From contig SSEL01000021.1 of the NCBI GenBank assembly GCA_008012315.1, positions 1 to 62,091 on the forward strand: a DNA stretch of 62,091 bases, given 5' to 3'. This document shows, piece by piece, positions 52,941-61,274 of this stretch. Within the stretch, counting starts at the first letter, position 1; each line of letters starts with the position of its first letter. Position numbers and translations under genes: made by a program. The notes below the pieces were generated by a model. It was not told where the DNA came from. It saw nothing but the letters and a program-made list of their open reading frames with translations, and ran no database searches. The stretch is from Rhodospirillaceae bacterium (GTDB lineage: Bacteria > Pseudomonadota > Alphaproteobacteria > Dongiales > Dongiaceae).

Positions 52941-53720
52941 TCATGACATGACCTCGCCACGATCGATGTTGAAGGTCTGGCCGGTGATGTTGCGGGCCGC
53001 ATCGGAGGCGAGGAAGAGATAGAGCTCGGCGATATCGACTGGCTCCATCAGGCCGGGCAAGGACTGGCCGGCCATGATCTCATCGAGGATATCGTCCTCG
53101 GCGCGGCCGGTGCTTTGCGACATGCGCTTCAGCGACAGCATCGCGGCTTCGGTCCGCACCCAGCCCGGCGCCACCGCATTGACGTTGATGCCGCGCGGGC
53201 CGAGTTCCATGGCGAGCGTACGCATGAAACCCATCACCGCATGCTTGCTAGCGACATAAGCGGAGAATTCGGGTGCCGCCGTGCGGCTCCAGATCGAGGC
53301 GGTGCAGATGATGCGACCACCCTTCGGTATCTTCGGCAAAGCATCGCGGGTGACGAAATAGGTTCCCATGATGTTGATGTCGATGATGCGGCGGAAGACA
53401 TCCTCGACCGCCGGATCGGGATCGGCGATCGGGGTGATGCGCTCCAATCCCGCATTGTTGACCAGCACATCGATGCGCTCGAAGGTGGCGAGGGCCTTGC
53501 GCACGGCGTCGCGGTCGGTGATGTCGCATTGCAACGCACGCACCGGCCGGCCGGCAAGCTTGGACAGGGTTTCGCCGGCTTCGGCCACGGCTGCATTATC
53601 GGCCAGGATGGTGAGATCGGCGCCGGCTCTCGCGAAGGCTTCCGCAACGCCATAGCCGATGCCACGGCTGGCGCCGGTGACGAGGACCGATTTGCCACCG
53701 AAGTCGAAACTGGCTTTCAT
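52941..53720 (-). CDS. SDR-family oxidoreductase (operon copy 2)
   Basis: A 259-residue SDR with TGASRGIG, NNAG and the active site TASIWSRTAAPEFSAYVASK. It is only moderately similar to its neighbour, so this is not a recent duplication. It starts three bases after the creatininase stop, which implies co-transcription. Two SDRs in one catabolic operon suggest that part of the substrate is handled by redox steps in addition to hydrolysis. Confidence 0.9.
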   Translation of the reverse strand: MKASFDFGGKSVLVTGASRGIGYGVAEAFARAGADLTILADNAAVAEAGETLSKLAGRPVRALQCDITDRDAVRKALATFERIDVLVNNAGLERITPIADPDPAVEDVFRRIIDINIMGTYFVTRDALPKIPKGGRIICTASIWSRTAAPEFSAYVASKHAVMGFMRTLAMELGPRGINVNAVAPGWVRTEAAMLSLKRMSQSTGRAEDDILDEIMAGQSLPGLMEPVDIAELYLFLASDAARNITGQTFNIDRGEVMS

Positions 53721-53723
53721 GGC

Positions 53724-54491
53724 TTAGCTGCCGAATTCTTTAGCGATGGCGGCGGCGATGTCGCTGCCGACCTGCTCGGCCATGACCTTGCCTTTGGCGG
53801 CACTCGCACCCTTGGCCGAGGTAAGAGCGCCGCTGGAGGGCACCCAGTCACGCTGCGGCGGGAACATGTCGTAAGGCGGGAAATCGGCGGGCGCGTGATC
53901 GGGAATGAGATCGAGGCGCACCATGTCCGGATAATAATGCATCATCAGCGAGGTCTCGATAACGGCCGCATGTTCCAAAGCGATGCCGGGGAAGCCGTCG
54001 GGGAAGACTTGGCTGAAAGTTTCCTCGGTGCAGAAATCCCAATATTCCAGGCGCATGACGCGCAGGCCGGTGGCGCCGCATTCCCGCATGGCGAGATCGA
54101 TGCCTTCGGTGACGATCCATTGGTTCTCGTAATGGCCGACCACGGCACAGACCTTGCGGATGCCGTGGCGCACCAATTCGCGGATCACGTCCCGCACGGT
54201 GGAGATCAGCGTCGTCGCATCGAGATTGAGCGTGCCGGGGAAGTAGGGGCCGCCGCCGGATTTCGGCATCGATTTATAGCCGAAGCTCAAGGTCGGCGCG
54301 ACGATGCCGTCGACTTTCTCGGCGACATCGCGGCACAAGGCGGTCGGCAGCAAAGCATCGACCGCCAGGGGCAGATGGGGCCCATGCTGCTCGGTCGAGC
54401 CGCAAGGCAGGAAGACGACGGGGTTGCGCTTCGCCTCGGCCGCGAATTCCGGCCAGGACATGCGTTCCATCATCACGTTCTTTTTGTTCAT
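53724..54491 (-). CDS. Creatininase-family amidohydrolase
   Basis: A 255-residue protein very close in pattern to creatininase, which interconverts creatinine and creatine. The dinuclear metal ligands are in place: Glu34, His36 and Asp45 in TEQHGPHLPLAVD, His120 and Glu122 in GHYEN. GYKSMPKSGGG, LEYWDF and DHAPADFPPYDMFP also match what I recall of the Pseudomonas enzyme. One difference: before the second EH (Glu173-His174) the sequence is GIAL, where I recall a Trp that covers the substrate. GGGGAGG before the ATG is a strong ribosome-binding site. It lies directly downstream of the ureohydrolase gene. Confidence 0.88.
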   Translation of the reverse strand: MNKKNVMMERMSWPEFAAEAKRNPVVFLPCGSTEQHGPHLPLAVDALLPTALCRDVAEKVDGIVAPTLSFGYKSMPKSGGGPYFPGTLNLDATTLISTVRDVIRELVRHGIRKVCAVVGHYENQWIVTEGIDLAMRECGATGLRVMRLEYWDFCTEETFSQVFPDGFPGIALEHAAVIETSLMMHYYPDMVRLDLIPDHAPADFPPYDMFPPQRDWVPSSGALTSAKGASAAKGKVMAEQVGSDIAAAIAKEFGS

Positions 54492-54535
54492 CTCGATGCC
54501 TCCCCTTTATTGTTTTTATGTCGTTGGTGAGATGA

Positions 54536-55504
54536 TCAGCGGCCGCGCCTCCGCGACAGTGAATCCGCCAGCAGGCAGAGGATTTCGAACATCAGCGTCG
54601 CACCGACCAAAGCGGTGTTGCCGCTGGGATCGAAAGGCGGCGAGACTTCGACGACATCGCCGCCGATCAGGTTGAGGCCCTGCAGGCCGCGCAGCACCGT
54701 CTGGGCTTCCAATGTCGTCATGCCGCCGATTTCCGGCGTGCCGGTGCCGGGGGTGAAGGCGGGGTCGATGCCATCGACGTCGAAGCTGATATAAGTCGGG
54801 CCGTCGCCGGCAACGCGGCGCGCTTCGGCGATCACCTTCTCAACGCCAATCTTGGCGAATTCTTCCATATAGATGACCCGCATGCCGCTGCCCTCGGCAA
54901 AGGCCATGTCATCGGCACCGTAGATCGAGCCGCGAATGCCGATCTGCACCGTGCGCTTCGGGTCGAGCAGGCCTTCCTCGACGGCGCGACGGAAGGGCGT
55001 GCCGTGGGTGTATTTGTTGTCGCCGAAATAACGGTCATTGGTATCGGAATGGGCATCGAAATGAATCATGCCGACCGGCCGGTCCTTGGCGATGCCACGG
55101 AAGATCGGCAGGGTGATCAGGTGATCGCCGCCGGCCGATAGCGGCATCGCGCCGGCCGCGTGGATTTTCGCATAGAAGCCTTCGATGCGCTTCAGGGCAT
55201 CCATCAGATCGATCGGATTGACCGGGGCATCGCCCAAATCAGCCACCCGCGCCAGTTCATAGGGCGCGATGCGGCTGACGTGATGCACCTTGCGCATGAA
55301 GCTGGACATGTTGCGGATTTCACGCGGGCCATGGCGCGCGCCGGCCCGGTTGGTGGTGCCGCCATCCCAGGGCACGCCGACCAGGGCGATATCGACGGCG
55401 GCCGGATCGGTCACATAGGGCAGGCGCATGAAGGTTGGAATGGCGCCGAAGCGCGGCACGATGGCGGCATCGACAGGTTGCGGATTGCTGTTCTGCAGAT
55501 TCAT
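54536..55504 (-). CDS. Agmatinase/guanidinobutyrase-family ureohydrolase
   Basis: A 322-residue ureohydrolase. The metal ligands are GGDH (His128), HFDAHSD (Asp150, His152, Asp154) and SFDVDGIDP (Asp242, Asp244). Family enzymes cleave a guanidino group to urea and an amine. The variable loop (NDRYFGDNKYTHGTPFRRAV) resembles guanidinobutyrase and guanidinopropionase more than arginase. It is the first gene of an eight-gene operon with a creatininase next to it. Creatine, guanidinoacetate or a longer guanidino acid are candidate substrates. It is divergent from a LysR gene. Confidence 0.88.
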   Translation of the reverse strand: MNLQNSNPQPVDAAIVPRFGAIPTFMRLPYVTDPAAVDIALVGVPWDGGTTNRAGARHGPREIRNMSSFMRKVHHVSRIAPYELARVADLGDAPVNPIDLMDALKRIEGFYAKIHAAGAMPLSAGGDHLITLPIFRGIAKDRPVGMIHFDAHSDTNDRYFGDNKYTHGTPFRRAVEEGLLDPKRTVQIGIRGSIYGADDMAFAEGSGMRVIYMEEFAKIGVEKVIAEARRVAGDGPTYISFDVDGIDPAFTPGTGTPEIGGMTTLEAQTVLRGLQGLNLIGGDVVEVSPPFDPSGNTALVGATLMFEILCLLADSLSRRRGR

Positions 55505-55584
55505 GCGAAGGGACCCCTGACTGAGTGTGGGTTTTATCTCGCGCCCTTTCTTTCTTCCGGTAAATGCAAAATAATGGAACTATA

Positions 55585-55601
55585 TTTCTGTATTTCCGAA
55601 A
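55585..55601. promoter_or_regulatory. Possible LysR operator, TTTC-N9-GAAA
   Basis: A short interrupted palindrome lies in the 107-base gap between the ureohydrolase operon and its divergent LysR gene, 11 bases before the regulator start. The gap is AT-rich and must carry both promoters. The assignment rests on position only. Confidence 0.3.
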
Positions 55602-55611
55602 GTAAGACGTC

Positions 55612-56556
55612 ATGTCCAGCCGGTTGAACGACATCGATCTGAAATTGCTGCATGTTTTCATCGCCGTGGTGGAGAGCGGAGGCTTCACCCAGGCCCAGGC
55701 GGAACTGAATTTGAGCCCGTCGCGCCTTAGCACGATGATCGCCGAGCTGGAAACGCGGCTGGCGATGCGGCTGTGCCAGCGCGGCCGGGTCGGCTTCCGG
55801 CTGACCGAGCGGGGCCAGGAGGTCTATCAGGCGGCCTTGCGGCTGGTGGCTGGGCTGGAGGCCTTCCGGGCGGAGATCGGCGCGATGCGCGGCAAGCTGG
55901 TCGGCAATCTGGCGATCGGCCTGGTCGACAGCATCATCAGCAATCCGGCGGCGAAGATCGCCGCGGCGATCAATGCCTTCTGCCAGCGACAGCATGAGGT
56001 GGAGGTGACGCTGCATATCGACGCGCCGCAGGAACTGGAGCGCAAGGTGCAGGACGGGCGGCTGGATCTCGGCATTGGCGCGTTCCACCATGTCCTGCCG
56101 TCGCTGCGCTACCGCGCCTTGTTCCTGGAAGAGCAGACGCTTTATTGTAGCAAGGCGCATCCCTTGTTCGATCGCGACGAGGCGATGCTGGCGCCGGAGG
56201 AGTTGCTGCGGCACGATTACGGCGGGCGCGGCTATATGGAAGGCAAGCGGCCGTTGAAATTCAAGGCGAAGGCCAGTTCCTTTTCCATGGAAGGGCTTGC
56301 CATGCTGGTCCTGTCGGGCGCCTTCATCGCCTATCTGCCGAGCCATTATGCCGAGCAATGGGTGGCGAAGGGCGAGATGCGGGCGCTGCTGCCGAAGCGG
56401 ATGTCCTATCAATCGCTTTTTGAAGTGGTGACCCGGCGCAGCGCGGCGCAGCAGGCACCGGCCCAGGCCTTTCTCGACGATCTGGCGCGGAGCCACGGGC
56501 AGTCATCGAACGGCGGCGCGGCCAGCCTGGCGCGGCCAAGGATCGCGTCGATCTGA
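55612..56556 (+). CDS. LysR-family regulator of the guanidino-compound operon (predicted)
   Basis: A 314-residue LysR protein. The helix-turn-helix segment is VFIAVVESGGFTQAQAELNL then SRLSTMIAELETRLAMRLCQ, and the effector domain begins near LVGNLAIGLVD. Its divergent position, 107 bases from the operon start, makes it the likely activator that senses the transported compound or a product. The protein family does not reveal the ligand. Confidence 0.93.
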   Translation: MSSRLNDIDLKLLHVFIAVVESGGFTQAQAELNLSPSRLSTMIAELETRLAMRLCQRGRVGFRLTERGQEVYQAALRLVAGLEAFRAEIGAMRGKLVGNLAIGLVDSIISNPAAKIAAAINAFCQRQHEVEVTLHIDAPQELERKVQDGRLDLGIGAFHHVLPSLRYRALFLEEQTLYCSKAHPLFDRDEAMLAPEELLRHDYGGRGYMEGKRPLKFKAKASSFSMEGLAMLVLSGAFIAYLPSHYAEQWVAKGEMRALLPKRMSYQSLFEVVTRRSAAQQAPAQAFLDDLARSHGQSSNGGAASLARPRIASI

Positions 56557-56572
56557 GCCGTGTAAAGTAGCG

Positions 56573-56692
56573 CGCAAGAGCCTTTCCGCGTTTCGTTGAA
56601 TCGCGGGAAGGCTCCATCTCTTGATGAAGTGGTATTTTCTTCACGCGAACCGGTATCCACTTCGCTCAAAAATGCTCTAGGCAGGGATCGAA
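56573..56692. repeat. Alphaproteobacterial intergenic repeat (GAGCCTTTCC...CGGTATCCACTTCGCTC)
   Basis: The left part forms a hairpin (GAGCCTTTCCGCG pairing with CGCGGGAAGGCTC). It is followed by TTTTCTTCACGCGAACCGGT and then ATCCACTTCGCTCAAAAATG. I recall this combination as a widespread intergenic repeat in Rhizobiales and relatives. It lies just after the LysR stop and may also end its transcript. Confidence 0.6.
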
Positions 56693-56742
56693 AGCAGACG
56701 ATGGTGCGTTAATAGCAGAATGGTTCAGCGGAGGAGAGACGG

Positions 56743-57327
56743 ATGGCGTTAACTTTTCTGCCGCAATCCGGGCATTGGAATCCGGAAATGGAATCCGTGC
56801 ATTTCGACGCGCGCGACGACAGGAAACCTGTCTCCTGTCTGATCCACAAGGTCGCCCTGTCGGAACTGCTGCATCTGCGTGACGCCAACCAGGACGATCT
56901 GCTGGCCGGCTTCGAAAAGCAGCGCCAGAAGATCGAGACCATCGCCAGCTGGAAATATACAACGGGCAAGACCCGGCGGGATGGCGCGGTCTTCATCACC
57001 TCGCAGGATCTCGATGCTTATGAGCGGCGCGATCTGGTGGAACGCGAGGTCACGCTGATCTTCGATTCCAACAAGGTCCATTATGACACCCTGCATGACT
57101 GGGTGCGGTTCTATGCGATCGATGGCGAGGCCAGCGTGCCCTGCGCGGTGACGCGCGGCGCATTGCTGGATCGCGAGCGCATCACCGATGCCAATGAAAA
57201 GCGCCTGATTGATGCCTATCTGCGCAATCGGCAGGCGATCGACAGCATCGCCGAAGAAAAATACCGGAACAGCCAGGTCGAACCGGGTGGCATCGTCGTG
57301 GTGATGAGCCGCGATCTCAATCACTGA
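56743..57327 (+). CDS. Protein with two tandem DUF1488-like domains
   Basis: A 194-residue protein. The first half (HFDARDDRKPVSCLIHKVAL to DGAVFITSQDL) and the second half (DWVRFYAIDGEASVPCAVTR to GGIVVVMSRDL) share one pattern: a strand, a short helix, an R/N-Q-x-I-x-x-I-A helix and a terminal strand ending in DL. This matches DUF1488, usually a single 80-90-residue domain. Function unknown. GCGGAGGAGAG before ATG 56743 is a strong start signal. It is convergent with the NADH dehydrogenase gene. Confidence 0.75.
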   Translation: MALTFLPQSGHWNPEMESVHFDARDDRKPVSCLIHKVALSELLHLRDANQDDLLAGFEKQRQKIETIASWKYTTGKTRRDGAVFITSQDLDAYERRDLVEREVTLIFDSNKVHYDTLHDWVRFYAIDGEASVPCAVTRGALLDRERITDANEKRLIDAYLRNRQAIDSIAEEKYRNSQVEPGGIVVVMSRDLNH

Positions 57328-57342
57328 CGACCATTCGTGTTG

Positions 57343-58791
57343 TCAATGCATCTTCAGGCTGGGCTGGGTGATACGTTGCAGGCGATTGGTGAGGATCAAG
57401 ATCGCCGTGCGCCAGACGCCATGCAGCGCCATCTGATGCATGCGATATAGCGAGATATAGGCGAGGCGCGCGAACCAGCCTTCGATCATGCGGCTCTTGC
57501 GGAAGACACCGCCCATCAAGGTGCCGAGGGCCGTATAGCGGCTGAGCGAGATCAGCGAGCCGAAATCGCTATAGCTGTAGCTCGGAAAAGCCGGCGGCTG
57601 CCGGCCGGCATGCAGGGCCTCGACATGTCGCGTCAGCGCCTTGGCGAGGAGCGAGGCCTGTTGATGCGCCGCCTGGGCGCGCGCCGGCACCGGCAGATTG
57701 CTGCCCGGTGCCTGCGGGCACCAGGCGCAATCGCCGAATGCGAAGATCGTGTCGTCACGGGTCGTCTGCAGGGTTGAGCGCACCACCAGCTGGCCGTTGC
57801 GGTGGCTTTCCAGCCCATCGATCTCGCGCAGAAAAGCAGGCGCCTTGATGCCGGCGGCCCAGACCTTGATCTTGGCCGGTATCGTGCGGCCGTCTTCGAG
57901 ATAGACCGTATCGGCATCGACCTGCGAGACCTTGGCCTTCGGCAGCACGGCGATATCCAATTGCCTCAGGGCTTCGGTGACGTTGTTGGCAAGCCGTTCG
58001 GGCAAGGGCGAGAGAATGCGATCGGCGGCCTCGATGACGGTGATCCGCAGCGTGCCGGGATTCAGCGGTGCCGCGTAATGGGCCAGATCCTCCACCGCCT
58101 GACGCATTTCGGCGGCAAGCTCCACGCCGGTCGCACCGCCACCGATGATCGCGACACCGATCGGTGCGGCATTTGCTCCGGCATTCGGGCTGCCATCCGG
58201 CCCGGCCGCTTCGACCGTGCCGGCGAGCAGGGTGAGGAGGTCGCGATGCAGGACTTCCGCCTCCAGGCGGCTGTCGAGGAAGCGGGCGTGTTCGCGAACG
58301 CCGGGCGTGCCGAAGTCATTGCTGATGCTGCCGACGGCGAGGACCAGCAGGTCGTAATCGAGCCGGCGCCGGCCGACCACTTCATGGCCCTTTTCATCGG
58401 TGATGGGTGCCAGGATGATCTGCCGCCGGGCGCGGTCCAGGCCTTCCATGCGGCCGAACTGAAAGCGATAGTGATGCAGTTTCGCGTGGCCGAGATAGCC
58501 AAGCTCGTCCTGATAGGAATTAAGCGTGCCGGCGGCCACTTCATGCAGCAGCGGCTTCCATAAATGGGTCGGATTGGCATCGACCAGGATGATGCGGGCG
58601 AGACCCCTGCGGCCGAGCCGGTCGCCGAGCTTGGTGGCGAGCTCCAAACCCCCGGCGCCGCCGCCGACGATCACGATGCAGGGCTCAGCGCCGGGCTTGC
58701 GGGTCTGGCGCGTGCTCTCATCGCTCGAAACCGCCGGTTCGGGTGTTGTCGTTGGCTGGTCATGAGACGGGGTTGGACAGGCTTGCTGCAT
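57343..58791 (-). CDS. ndh: Type II NADH dehydrogenase (NDH-2 family)
   Basis: A 482-residue FAD enzyme. The first dinucleotide fold is IVGGGAGGLELATKLGDRLG and the second GVAIIGGGATGVELAAEMRQ. WAAGIKAP and FAFGDCAWCPQ are the conserved FAD and quinone-side motifs of NDH-2. The last 60 residues contain the amphipathic membrane-anchoring helices. NDH-2 passes electrons from NADH to quinone without pumping protons. The N-terminal 35 residues are Pro/Thr-rich and extra. It is a lone gene. Confidence 0.9.
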   Translation of the reverse strand: MQQACPTPSHDQPTTTPEPAVSSDESTRQTRKPGAEPCIVIVGGGAGGLELATKLGDRLGRRGLARIILVDANPTHLWKPLLHEVAAGTLNSYQDELGYLGHAKLHHYRFQFGRMEGLDRARRQIILAPITDEKGHEVVGRRRLDYDLLVLAVGSISNDFGTPGVREHARFLDSRLEAEVLHRDLLTLLAGTVEAAGPDGSPNAGANAAPIGVAIIGGGATGVELAAEMRQAVEDLAHYAAPLNPGTLRITVIEAADRILSPLPERLANNVTEALRQLDIAVLPKAKVSQVDADTVYLEDGRTIPAKIKVWAAGIKAPAFLREIDGLESHRNGQLVVRSTLQTTRDDTIFAFGDCAWCPQAPGSNLPVPARAQAAHQQASLLAKALTRHVEALHAGRQPPAFPSYSYSDFGSLISLSRYTALGTLMGGVFRKSRMIEGWFARLAYISLYRMHQMALHGVWRTAILILTNRLQRITQPSLKMH

Positions 58792-58838
58792 CCTGGCCTA
58801 ACGCCGGGCCGGCAGTTACGTTCCCGCGACGCGTGAAT

Positions 58839-59672
58839 TTAACGAGCGATCGGTTCGGTCAATCTGGCCCGGACCACGGCCTGCCGTTTGCCGCGCAGCG
58901 CCGGCAGATAATAGAGGGCGGTATCAACCAGCCAGCCTGAGCCACGTGGTATACGGTATGTCGCGACTTGCACTGTGTCATCATCTCCAACGACGCCCCA
59001 TTGGCGGAGGGTCGGAGCGATCTCCTGTTGGTCGATGCCCCAGGGCATGGCCGGCATGCGGTAATGCCTGGTGCGCTGGAGGCCGCGCAGGGTCAGACGC
59101 GAGAACCAGCGCGGGATGGTGTCGAAGATGATCTCGCTGCCGGGAAATCGGCTGGCGATATCCCGCAGCAGGCCACGGATCTCTTCCACCGGCAGATACA
59201 TGAAAAGCCCCTGGGCGACAATGCAGAGACCCTCGGTCGCCTCGACCTCCGCCATCCAGCGGCGATCGAGGGCGCTGCTGGCGAAATGACGGCGGCGCTC
59301 GCTGGCCGGGATGAAGCGCTCGCGCAGGTCGATGACCTCGGGGAGGTCGACCGAGAGCCAGCGCATCTCGCCATTGTCGATGCGCAGGACCTGAGTCTCC
59401 AAGCCTTCGCCGAGCGATACGACGAGGCCGCGCGGATGACATTGCAGCCAGTCGCCGACGAGACGATCGAAGAGCCTGGCGCGAGCGGCATGCGTGCCAT
59501 CGGCTTTGCCGAAGGATCGGTCGTAGTCGTAATCGATCGCATCATGAATGCGGATCGACGCCGGATCGGACAAGACACCGTCGGCGCGCCGTGCTTCCGC
59601 CGCCCGGTTATGCAAGGTCCAGAGCAATGTTTCCGGAACGCCGGTCAGTTGCGGTGCGATGCCGGGCTTCAT
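58839..59672 (-). CDS. Leucine-carboxyl-methyltransferase-family O-methyltransferase
   Basis: A 277-residue SAM-dependent methyltransferase of the LCM/TcmP type. VVSLGEGLETQVLRID is the SAM-binding loop, in which the usual GxGLDT is GEGLET. WLSVDLPEVIDLRERFIP and VAQGLFMYLP are the other family marks. Bacterial members methylate polyketides or unknown small acids. It is on the same strand as the ndh gene but separated by 47 bases. Substrate unknown. Confidence 0.85.
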   Translation of the reverse strand: MKPGIAPQLTGVPETLLWTLHNRAAEARRADGVLSDPASIRIHDAIDYDYDRSFGKADGTHAARARLFDRLVGDWLQCHPRGLVVSLGEGLETQVLRIDNGEMRWLSVDLPEVIDLRERFIPASERRRHFASSALDRRWMAEVEATEGLCIVAQGLFMYLPVEEIRGLLRDIASRFPGSEIIFDTIPRWFSRLTLRGLQRTRHYRMPAMPWGIDQQEIAPTLRQWGVVGDDDTVQVATYRIPRGSGWLVDTALYYLPALRGKRQAVVRARLTEPIAR

Positions 59673-59818
59673 GGTTTCACGGACTTCATGGTTTCGTCTC
59701 TGGCTGCCATGATCGCTTCTTTAGCCGTTCTAAAGCCGAACTTCACCAGGAATGGCGTGTGAAGCGGGCAGAAATATCTATCATCTGTCCATCCGCTTCA
59801 TCGGCAATGGAGAGAACC

Positions 59819-60043
59819 ATGCGAGGGAACGGCAAGAGGCGCGGGAATGGCAGGGAAGACGGGCTTCTGTCTTCGCTCGATCGCTACCTGGACGGATGCG
59901 ACGACCGCATGTTGCTGGATATCGGTCTCGCCCGCGATCCCAGCGGTCATTTGCGCTGGGTCATCACCGAGGAAATCCGGCTGTTCGGCCGCGTTGTGGG
60001 GCAGCATCGCGCAAGCGGTGGCTGGTGCGCCGGCATTTGCTGA
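59819..60043 (+). CDS. Small DUF1127-like protein
   Basis: A 74-residue protein. The core LSSLDRYLDGCDDRMLLDIG followed by LARDPSGHLR resembles the DUF1127 motif (L...D..LL.DIGL.R). The first 12 residues are basic and Gly/Asn-rich. GGAG with six bases spacing before ATG 59819 supports translation. It lies in the gap between the divergent methyltransferase and the convergent RES toxin gene. Confidence 0.55.
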   Translation: MRGNGKRRGNGREDGLLSSLDRYLDGCDDRMLLDIGLARDPSGHLRWVITEEIRLFGRVVGQHRASGGWCAGIC

Positions 60044-60053
60044 TCAGCCGTGA

Positions 60054-60776
60054 CTAATCGATTGGCAAAGCATACCAATCGTCCTGGCCGATGATGAAAT
60101 AGCGGGTGATGCCGCGGCCGTCCCAATGATATTGCAGAGTGCGTGACTGCACGATCGGCAGGCGGATGAGATCGGGCCAGAACAGGGCCGCCGCCTGTCC
60201 CGCCGGCCAGCGGACGCTGGGATAGACGATGCCGTCGCTGCCATCGCGATGCAGCCGATGCGCCAGGGCCTGTCCCGCCGTCCAGTCATCGGGATCGAGG
60301 CAGGCGGCTAAACCGACGGTTCCAGGGCGAAGATCATGCAGGCAGCCGGCAATATGCGCGATCAATTCCCGCAGTTGGATATCGGCTGGCGGCTCGGCGG
60401 TGCGGCGCATGAAGCGCTCGACATGATAGACCGTTTCCATCAAGGCGACATCGAAGCGGTCGCCGCAATACCAGACACCGAAACGGCCGTCGGAAAACCG
60501 GCTGGGGCGGTCGCGCGAGATATGGGTGAAGGGGCTCATTGCCAGGCTGGCGCTGGGGCCGGCGACGCGACGATGCTCGGGCACCAGTTTCAGCTCGCCG
60601 ATCTGGTCGCGCACGCGGGGATTGGTCTTGGCTTCGGCACTGGCGATCAACTCCCAATCGGCGGGATCGGCGATATCCTCGAACAGCCAGACCGGCGGAT
60701 AGATGGTGCGGATGATGCGATGGCTGGCCGGCCAGTCGATATCTGCCAATTGCGGCGAGGGGGAGGGTGTCGTCAC
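60054..60776 (-). CDS. RES-domain toxin (NAD+-degrading family)
   Basis: A 240-residue protein whose C-terminal 170 residues form a RES domain. The name-giving Arg, Glu and Ser appear in RFSDGRFGVWYCGDRFDVAL (Arg), ETVYHVERFM (Glu) and DGIVYPSVRWPAGQ (Ser). Characterised RES toxins destroy NAD+ by phosphorolysis or hydrolysis and stop growth. The start overlaps the antitoxin stop by four bases, the typical layout of RES/Xre pairs. About 70 N-terminal residues are extra compared with minimal RES toxins. Confidence 0.9.
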   Translation of the reverse strand: MTTPSPSPQLADIDWPASHRIIRTIYPPVWLFEDIADPADWELIASAEAKTNPRVRDQIGELKLVPEHRRVAGPSASLAMSPFTHISRDRPSRFSDGRFGVWYCGDRFDVALMETVYHVERFMRRTAEPPADIQLRELIAHIAGCLHDLRPGTVGLAACLDPDDWTAGQALAHRLHRDGSDGIVYPSVRWPAGQAAALFWPDLIRLPIVQSRTLQYHWDGRGITRYFIIGQDDWYALPID

Positions 60777-61183
60777 CAGCCGCCCCGTTCGGCATCGAGA
60801 TAGCTGCGGATCGCGGTGATGTCGCTGGGGGCCCCGGCCAGCATGCGATCCAGGGCCGATTGACCGCCGAAGGCCTCGTTCGGTTTTCCGATCCAGGCAT
60901 AGCCGCGTTCCGGCTCCATGAACATGTAGCGCAACGCCTTGTGAATGCCCATCAGATCGGCGAGCCGCCAGATCGTGTCATGGGGCAGGGGGCCGATTTC
61001 GCCGCGCTTCCAGCGGTAATAGGTGGAGGCGCTGGGCTGTCCCAGCAGCAAACGCGCCTGGGTGTCGTTGACATTCCAAAGGCGGAACAAATTGAACGCA
61101 GCCCGCAACATGGCCGCTGCCTCAGCCTGGGTGACGCCGCCGGTCGTCGGTTCACCAGCTTCCATGGAAATAACTCGAGACAT
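60773..61183 (-). CDS. Xre/MbcA/ParS-type antitoxin
   Basis: A 136-residue protein with an N-terminal helix-turn-helix region. LFRLWNVNDTQARLLLGQPS, YYRWKRGEI, and DTIWRLADLMGIHKALRYMF are the DUF2384-type antitoxin pattern. The C-terminus FGGQSALDRMLAGAPSDITA is the segment that, in solved complexes, plugs the RES active site. It precedes the toxin gene in the same operon and should repress the shared promoter in the AT-rich gap 61184-61274. Confidence 0.9.
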   Translation of the reverse strand: MSRVISMEAGEPTTGGVTQAEAAAMLRAAFNLFRLWNVNDTQARLLLGQPSASTYYRWKRGEIGPLPHDTIWRLADLMGIHKALRYMFMEPERGYAWIGKPNEAFGGQSALDRMLAGAPSDITAIRSYLDAERGGW

Positions 61184-61274
61184 TTCCGCTATCCGATGCT
61201 GTTCTTATGCCATTTGAATGTAAATATAATAGATACTATCAAAAGATACAAGTTTTGCGATAATCGCAATTAAA

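Noticed and set aside
55505..55611. Guanidine-type riboswitch upstream of the ureohydrolase gene
   Set aside because: The gap is only 107 bases, AT-rich, and shows no tandem hairpins or conserved guanidine-aptamer loops that I can recognise.
55534..56496. Minus-strand open frame opposite the LysR gene
   Set aside because: Antisense to an intact LysR gene and overlapping the operon promoter gap.
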